From Methanolobus sp. UBA32 (lineage in GTDB: Archaea; Halobacteriota; Methanosarcinia; Methanosarcinales; Methanosarcinaceae), in NCBI GenBank assembly GCA_002507205.1, contig DAZF01000072.1, positions 40,533 to 51,387 on the forward strand: DNA of 10,855 nucleotides. The letters are read 5' to 3'. A program made the translations under genes and the position numbers. Positions 6,880 to 10,855 of the stretch are shown here, one piece after another (the stretch's first letter is position 1; each line of letters starts with the position of its first letter). A model generated the notes under the pieces. That model was not told the DNA's origin. It made no database searches and saw only the letters and a program-made list of their open reading frames with translations.

Positions 6880-7068
6880 TGAAAGCGCATGAAATAGGTA
6901 TGTTTCACTCTATATTTTTATTAAAACGGTACTTTTCATGATTTTATACAATATTGGTATAGCTATATTTACGAAAATCTTATGTACAAAAGGATGTTTG
7001 TTACAACGGCAATTTTAGAAGATTCGTATTTAGGATAAGTTTTATTCAATCAATCGTGTTGGCATTAT
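6880..7068 (+). promoter_or_regulatory. cbiQO promoter/leader region
   Basis: About 190 A/T-rich bases without a gene separate the cbiN terminator from cbiQ. They hold ATATTGGTATAGCTATAT (6951-6968), matching the element before cbiM at 16 of 18 bases and including the palindrome TATAGCTATA. They also hold a 9-base palindrome TTGT-T-ACAA (6998-7006), placed after it much as GGTTACTAACC is placed in the cbiM leader. A second TATA-like run, TTTTATT (7040-7046), lies at the right distance for a leaderless start at the cbiQ ATG, which has no clear ribosome binding site. Which promoter is used cannot be decided from sequence. Confidence 0.45.
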
Positions 7069-7851
7069 ATGGTACAGGTTCTTGATGATTATGCGATAGT
7101 TAGCCCACTAAGGCAAAAAAATAATTTACTTAAGATTAGCGTGGTTACCTTTGGTATTTTGATGGGTTTATTGTCATCTTCTCCCACAACACCGTTATTT
7201 GTAAGTATTTTTATGAGTTTTTCAATAGTCTATTTCGGGAAAATTCCACTTAAAACCTATTTAAGAATACTAACAATTCCTGCGGGTTTCGTTTTGACTA
7301 GTGCTGTAGTGATTGCTTTTATTTCAGGAAACGGGTCTGATATATTTGCTTTTAATATATTTGGACACACAGCGGGAATCAATAAAGAAGGAGCAAACAT
7401 GGCAATTTTGGTCCTTTTTCGGAGTTTAGGGGGTACATCTTGCTTGTTTTTTCTTGCTCTAACAACACCGATGATAGAACTCTTTGCTGTCCTTAAGGCG
7501 GCAAAAATACCAGACTCCTTTGTAGAGATCTCAATGATGATGTATCGTTATATCTTTGTCTTTCTTGACGTTGCAATGGGGATTAAATATGCTCAGGAAG
7601 TACGCCTGGGGTACAGGAATTTTAAGACATCATTCCGGTCCATGGTAATGCTTGGTGCTAATCTTTTCATAAGGTCCTGGGAACAGGGTGAAAAACTCTA
7701 TTTATCCATGAATTCAAGATGCTATGGCGGTAAATTGATAATGTATGATGAAAAAAGGCCTGTAAAGATGCCTGAATTATTGCTGACCGGAACCTATTTT
7801 GCGATTGTGCTTACGGTCTTCTATTTTACAAGGGGAATGTCATTTATTTGA
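7069..7851 (+). CDS. cbiQ: Cobalt ECF transporter, transmembrane coupling subunit CbiQ
   Basis: A 260-residue EcfT-type membrane protein that links the CbiM substrate binder to the CbiO ATPase. Hydrophobic helices occupy roughly residues 22-42, 44-54, 64-84, 106-131, 155-168 and 238-256. The two cytoplasmic coupling motifs, usually of the form ARG, appear here as EVRLGYR (around 185-191) and MNSRCYGGK (around 216-224). In the second, Cys replaces the usual Gly after Arg. The first residues, MVQVLDDYAIVSPLR, fit the family N-terminus, so ATG 7069 is well placed even without a ribosome site. The 5' half is A/T-rich like cbiMN, whereas the 3' part approaches the composition of cbiO. cbiO starts 6 bases after the stop. 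Confidence 0.94.
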   Translation: MVQVLDDYAIVSPLRQKNNLLKISVVTFGILMGLLSSSPTTPLFVSIFMSFSIVYFGKIPLKTYLRILTIPAGFVLTSAVVIAFISGNGSDIFAFNIFGHTAGINKEGANMAILVLFRSLGGTSCLFFLALTTPMIELFAVLKAAKIPDSFVEISMMMYRYIFVFLDVAMGIKYAQEVRLGYRNFKTSFRSMVMLGANLFIRSWEQGEKLYLSMNSRCYGGKLIMYDEKRPVKMPELLLTGTYFAIVLTVFYFTRGMSFI

Positions 7852-7857
7852 GGTGAA

Positions 7858-9198
7858 ATGGTGGTCATTTTAGAAACAAAAGATCTCAGTTACTCTTATC
7901 CTGATGGTACTCTGGCCCTCGATAGCATCAATATAAAGATAGGCAAGGGAAAGAAAATAGCCTTCGTCGGTCGCAATGGTTCGGGAAAATCCACTCTTTT
8001 CATGACACTTAATGGTACTCACCGTCCCCAGAAGGGTGAGGTGCTCTTTCATGGCAAACCCCTGAAATACGACTCAAAGTCCCTGAGAGAAATAAGGAAA
8101 AGTGTAGGTATCGTTTTCCAGAATTCGGACGACCAGATATTTGCACCTACTATTTATCAGGATGTGGCTTTTGGCCCTACAAATCTGGATTATCCAAAAG
8201 ACAAAGTTGCAAAGATAGTTCATGATACTCTGGAGTATGTGGGTCTGACGCACCTGAAGGACAAGCCTCCTCATCATTTAAGTGGCGGACAGAAAAAGAG
8301 GGTTGCCATAGCAGGTGTGGTTGCAATGGATCCTGAAGTTATCGTCCTTGATGAACCACTTTCCAACCTTGATCCTGTGGGTGCCGATGAGGTAATGGAC
8401 CTTCTTAATGAATTGAATTATTTCGGCAAGACGATTATCATTTCAACTCATGATGTTGACCTTGCATACGGATGGGCTGATTATGTTTTTCTTATGAACA
8501 ACCGTAATGTTATCAGTGAAGGCACCCCCGAGGAGATATTCAGGCAGACTGAGAAGCTCAAGGAGGCTTACCTTAAAAGGCCTATCACACTTGAGATATA
8601 TGATGAGATCCGAAAAAGAGGCATTGCCCGCGCTTCAAGACCCCCTCGTGACATTCCGGACCTTGTACACACCTTAAGGCCACAAAATCTTATGTGGGTT
8701 GATGTTCCGCCCGAGGTAAAGGAAGGTGAAACCATAAACATGGGAATCCTTTACGGGGAATTTGCACAGGATTCCATGTATGAAGCTGCAAATTGTAAAG
8801 TCCTCCATATTCACGATGATGGCCTTGCAATAGTTGAAATGGGCAGAAAACCACTGAGGGCAGGTTCCATTGGTATCTACGATACTTCCCAGTATGACAA
8901 TGAGGAACTTTTGAAAATCATGAAAAGGGATGGTGTTGAGTGTGTCGGTGCCATGGGCAAGAAAAGCAAGATCGTTGCTGAAAGGGACGAGATATATCTC
9001 GATGTCACCGCAGGAGTCATTGACAGGTCTATCCTCAATGCACTTTCAGGACAGCGCTGCCTTATCCTTACACATGGTGGCATGGTGGAACATGCTCTTG
9101 AAAGAATAAACGGTTATATTGAAAAAAGTGGAATTAACCTTCATGTTGGAGTTGTGAACGGCGACTTGAAAAAAGGTGAAAGCGAAGGTTCCTGTTGA
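7858..9198 (+). CDS. cbiO: Cobalt ECF transporter ATPase CbiO with C-terminal extension
   Basis: The ABC ATPase of the cobalt importer. The motor domain is complete: A-loop Tyr14, Walker [10 protein letters not shown] (38-46, Lys44), Q-loop [13 protein letters not shown], signature LSGGQKKR (141-148), Walker B IVLDEP (162-167, catalytic Glu166), D-loop SNLD and H-loop THD (197-199, His198). EcfA proteins are usually about 270-290 residues; this one has 446. The extra 190-200 residues, from about 250, contain alternating strands and helices, with motifs such as [13 protein letters not shown] and [17 protein letters not shown] cannot place that part in a named family; similar extensions may exist in other CbiO proteins. 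The start ATG 7858 has AGGTGA at 7851-7856, overlapping the cbiQ stop. It is the last gene of the unit. Confidence 0.94.
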   Translation: MVVILETKDLSYSYPDGTLALDSINIKIGKGKKIAFVGRNGSGKSTLFMTLNGTHRPQKGEVLFHGKPLKYDSKSLREIRKSVGIVFQNSDDQIFAPTIYQDVAFGPTNLDYPKDKVAKIVHDTLEYVGLTHLKDKPPHHLSGGQKKRVAIAGVVAMDPEVIVLDEPLSNLDPVGADEVMDLLNELNYFGKTIIISTHDVDLAYGWADYVFLMNNRNVISEGTPEEIFRQTEKLKEAYLKRPITLEIYDEIRKRGIARASRPPRDIPDLVHTLRPQNLMWVDVPPEVKEGETINMGILYGEFAQDSMYEAANCKVLHIHDDGLAIVEMGRKPLRAGSIGIYDTSQYDNEELLKIMKRDGVECVGAMGKKSKIVAERDEIYLDVTAGVIDRSILNALSGQRCLILTHGGMVEHALERINGYIEKSGINLHVGVVNGDLKKGESEGSC

Positions 9199-9200
9199 TC

Positions 9201-9236
9201 GGTGTGTGAGTTCACACATCCCTATCTGTTCTTTTC
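9201..9236 (+). terminator. Hairpin terminator after cbiO
   Basis: Two bases after the cbiO stop, GGTGTGTG-AGTT-CACACATC forms an eight-pair stem (one G-T pair) with a four-base loop (9201-9220). A pyrimidine-rich stretch ending in CTTTT (9228-9235) follows. It fits termination of the cbiQO unit, although the T-run is imperfect and displaced. Confidence 0.6.
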
Positions 9237-9625
9237 GGCAGGAGTGCATATCTTTCGTTATTCGGGATTTTGCATAGTAATATATCTTTCATATTGAAGT
9301 TTTTCGATGCTTTCACAGTTCTGCATATTTTAGTCCTTTGTCGGGTGAAGTGGCTATCTCTATTCCTCTCTTTATACTTGTGTATTGTTTAATGCTACGT
9401 TTTTTATTATTTGTCATACTTTAGGCGTATTTAATTTCATCGGTTGTACCTATCACTTTCTAGTTTGTATGTTCATATTGATTTTATATAAATACATTAT
9501 TACTTCTATTGATACTTATTTTTCTATTAGGTATGTGATTATAAAGATGTATAATTGGTACTATATATCCTGTCTATAATTTTTAAAAAAACTATTGTGG
9601 CATAAAAGTATTACGAATATATGTC
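9237..9625. other. A/T-rich spacer with no convincing gene
   Basis: Nearly 390 bases between the cbiO terminator and the promoter region of the next gene. The only open frame of any size (64 codons, 9385-9579) is rich in Phe, Ile, Tyr and Cys as expected for random A/T-rich DNA, and it has no good ribosome binding site. I see no tRNA-like cloverleaf, tandem repeat, CRISPR unit or insertion-sequence end. A small RNA or decayed gene cannot be excluded. Confidence 0.5.
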
Positions 9626-9712
9626 TTAGTAACATACTAGTTCATAATCTATATATATACCAGCAACAGATTAGTATTACTAACGACAACTAAAGCAGAT
9701 TTGCACTTTAGT
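9626..9712 (+). promoter_or_regulatory. Promoter/operator region of the RcnA-like gene
   Basis: A TATA run CTATATATATACC (9649-9661) is flanked by two related inverted repeats: TAGTA-ACA-TACTA (9627-9639) upstream and TTAGTA-T-TACTAA (9671-9683) downstream. The downstream one would cover the transcription start expected near 9680. A further inverted repeat, ACTAAAG-N10-CTTTAGT (9689-9712), would fold as a hairpin in the leader RNA before the AGGTGG ribosome site (9725-9730). The geometry is typical of a repressor-controlled promoter. Given the product, a nickel/cobalt-sensing regulator is the natural guess, but none is encoded here. Confidence 0.5.
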
Positions 9713-9739
9713 ATTCAATCATACAGGTGGTTAATCATC

Positions 9740-10426
9740 ATGGAATTACTTTCAATGGGAACAGAAGCACTATCCTCGGAACTTAGCTTTTTGATAGTAA
9801 TATCGGCTTTCCTCCTTGGTGCACTGCACGCACTTGAGCCCGGTCATGGAAAATCTATAATGGCAGTTTTTGTCATGGGTACGGACGCAGACCTGAAAGA
9901 TGCACTTCTTCTGGGACTTACTATTGTTGTATCGCACGTGCTCGTGGTGCTGGCACTAGGGGTTGCATCTATCTATCTTATAGATATACTGGATGTTGAC
10001 ATGACCCATGATATTATGAGCGTGGTTGGAGGTGTCATACTAATAGGTGTGGGAATATGGATCTTAAGGAAATTCTATCATCCTCACGAACATTCCATTG
10101 ACACAAAAAAGAGTGTAATTGCAATAGGACTTTCCACGGGACTTATACCCTGTCCTGCTGCACTTGCAGTATTGCTATTCAGCATTGCTAATAACCAGGT
10201 ATATAACGGTCTGATATATGTGCTGATATTCAGTGCAGGTCTGGCAATAGCCATTACTTCACTGTCAGTTGTATTCGTCAAAGGAAAAGGCTTTATTGAA
10301 AGCTATGTGAGCAGTGGTAAGATCAACAAACTTCCGCTTGTAAGCGGTTCAGTGATTGTTGTGATAGGTGCCTTCACACTTCTTCATCCTCTGCTGGAGC
10401 ATGTGGCACCTGCTCTTCACATTTAA
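9740..10426 (+). CDS. RcnA/NicO-family nickel/cobalt transporter
   Basis: A 228-residue membrane protein with about six hydrophobic helices, resembling E. coli RcnA, a nickel and cobalt exporter. Matching motifs are LLGALHALEPGHGKS (25-39) in the first helix region, with His30, Glu33 and His36, then VSHVLVV (64-70) and GLIPCPAALAVLL (134-146). RcnA has a long His-rich loop in the middle; here it is cut to FYHPHEHS (112-119), which accounts for the shorter length. The role is probably export of excess Co/Ni, but NicO relatives include importers, so direction is inferred. I start at ATG 9740, with AGGTGG 9 bases upstream. A TTG at 9701 would add 13 residues but has no ribosome site and lies within the leader hairpin. 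Its position beside the CbiMNQO importer suggests cobalt homeostasis. Confidence 0.85.
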   Translation: MELLSMGTEALSSELSFLIVISAFLLGALHALEPGHGKSIMAVFVMGTDADLKDALLLGLTIVVSHVLVVLALGVASIYLIDILDVDMTHDIMSVVGGVILIGVGIWILRKFYHPHEHSIDTKKSVIAIGLSTGLIPCPAALAVLLFSIANNQVYNGLIYVLIFSAGLAIAITSLSVVFVKGKGFIESYVSSGKINKLPLVSGSVIVVIGAFTLLHPLLEHVAPALHI

Positions 10427-10434
10427 GAATGAAG

Positions 10435-10457
10435 GGAGCTTATCAATTACAAGCTCT
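10435..10457. terminator. Bidirectional hairpin between converging genes
   Basis: GGAGCTT-N9-AAGCTCT forms a stem of six pairs plus G-T around a nine-base loop, in the 20-base gap and overlapping the last codons of the minus-strand gene. The stop codons of both genes fall in or beside it. The T-rich run downstream on the plus strand (10463-10472) is inside the converging gene. It probably separates the two converging transcripts. Confidence 0.45.
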
Positions 10458-10855
10458 CAAAAGTTCTTTTTAAAAGAAGTGCATCCCCTTCGTTATCCGG
10501 ACTTTCGCATATCAAAAGGCCTTTTACTTTGAAATCCTTCAAAGCTCTCATCAGTTCGGCGTATTCAAGATCGGAATCATCAAGATTCAGATGATTTCTC
10601 TCTCCCTTTTCGCTATATTCGATGCCTGATACATGCATATGCATATCATCAAGCCCTTCCCTTCCAAGTTCATTCTCAATCAGTTCAAGTGTGGAAGCGA
10701 ATTCTTCGTAGCTATTTTCCGCTCCGTTGCTTCTTGCATGAAGGTGCGCAAAATCAATACATGGGAGTGCATTCTCTATTTCACAGCCAAGCCTAACATT
10801 CTCCTGTAGACTTCCAAACTGGGTTGCTTTTCCGGTGGTTTCCGGGCGCAGGATC
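10447..10855 (-). CDS. nfo: Endonuclease IV (AP endonuclease, TIM barrel), C-terminal part
   Basis: The minus-strand frame is open to the window edge, giving the last 135 residues of a gene whose start lies beyond 10855. Endonuclease IV cuts abasic sites in DNA during base-excision repair using three zinc ions in a TIM barrel. Visible metal-ligand candidates are ILRPETTGK (Glu matching E. coli Glu145), CIDFAHLHAR (Asp and His matching Asp179/His182), MHMHVSGIEYSEKGERNH (further His, Glu and His near the His216-Asp229-His231 area) and ICESPDNEGDALLLK (Glu matching Glu261). The HVSGIEY..KGER.H form belongs to an archaeal branch of the family, distinct from E. coli Nfo. An internal Met at 10644 is not the start, because the conserved barrel continues upstream of it. 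It converges on the RcnA-like gene. Confidence 0.9.
   Translation of the reverse strand, partial: ILRPETTGKATQFGSLQENVRLGCEIENALPCIDFAHLHARSNGAENSYEEFASTLELIENELGREGLDDMHMHVSGIEYSEKGERNHLNLDDSDLEYAELMRALKDFKVKGLLICESPDNEGDALLLKRTFESL

Noticed and set aside
9385..9579. 64-codon frame in the gap after cbiO
   Set aside because: Composition (Phe, Ile, Tyr, Cys) is that of translated A/T-rich DNA, and there is no ribosome binding site or conserved motif. A small membrane peptide cannot be fully excluded.
9701..9739. TTG start adding 13 residues to the RcnA-like protein
   Set aside because: A rare start inside a leader inverted repeat with no ribosome site; ATG 9740 has AGGTGG at suitable spacing and the family N-terminus begins there.
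10447..10644. Complete 65-residue protein starting at the Met at 10644
   Set aside because: The same frame stays open to the window edge and encodes conserved endonuclease IV barrel motifs upstream, so this Met is internal.
1..10855. CRISPR array, tRNA/rRNA gene, insertion sequence or phage remnant
   Set aside because: No regularly spaced repeats, no cloverleaf, no transposase or integrase motif and no terminal inverted repeats were seen on either strand.

Overview
The window looks like a chromosomal segment of a methanogenic archaeon, most likely of the Methanosarcinales (Methanolobus/Methanococcoides type). The pointers are an archaeal-type cobalt transporter with the CbiM N-terminus MHIMEG, CbiD and CbiE of methanogen type, TATA-like promoters, GGTGA-type ribosome binding sites, and bacterial-type mutS/mutL, which this lineage is known to carry. 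The genus is an inference from protein character only.

Layout. Positions 1-609 hold the 3' end of mutS. A convergent Bcr/CflA-type MFS drug exporter (665-1849, minus) lies between it and mutL (2060-3955, plus), so the mismatch-repair pair is interrupted. Immediately downstream come two corrin-ring methyltransferases, cbiD (3997-5007) and cbiE (5010-5591), 2 bases apart. After a 276-base regulatory gap come cbiM and cbiN (5868-6844, overlapping by 4 bases), then a clear hairpin/T-run terminator and a second leader, and then cbiQ and cbiO (7069-9198). Together these encode a complete CbiMNQO energy-coupling-factor cobalt importer, but in two transcription units. About 540 bases without a convincing gene follow, ending in an operator-like promoter for an RcnA/NicO-family nickel/cobalt transporter (9740-10426). 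Converging on it is the 3' part of an endonuclease IV (nfo-like) gene on the minus strand, cut by the window edge at 10855.

How it fits together. The middle and right of the window form a cobalt island: import (CbiMNQO), use of cobalt in the corrin pathway (CbiD, CbiE), and probable Co/Ni efflux or transport (RcnA-like). This suits a methylotrophic methanogen that needs corrinoid methyltransferases. MutS, MutL and endonuclease IV are DNA-repair genes at the two flanks.

The least conventional signals are regulatory. Small palindromes built around TTAC(T)AA lie upstream of cbiM, cbiQ and the RcnA-like gene, and two of them bracket the TATA box of the RcnA-like gene. An 18-base element is shared by the cbiM and cbiQ leaders. 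A five-codon open reading frame with its own ribosome binding site ends in TAATG on the cbiM start codon. CbiO carries a C-terminal extension of about 200 residues that I cannot assign. These suggest a local metal-responsive regulon whose regulator is not in the window; this is inference and untested.
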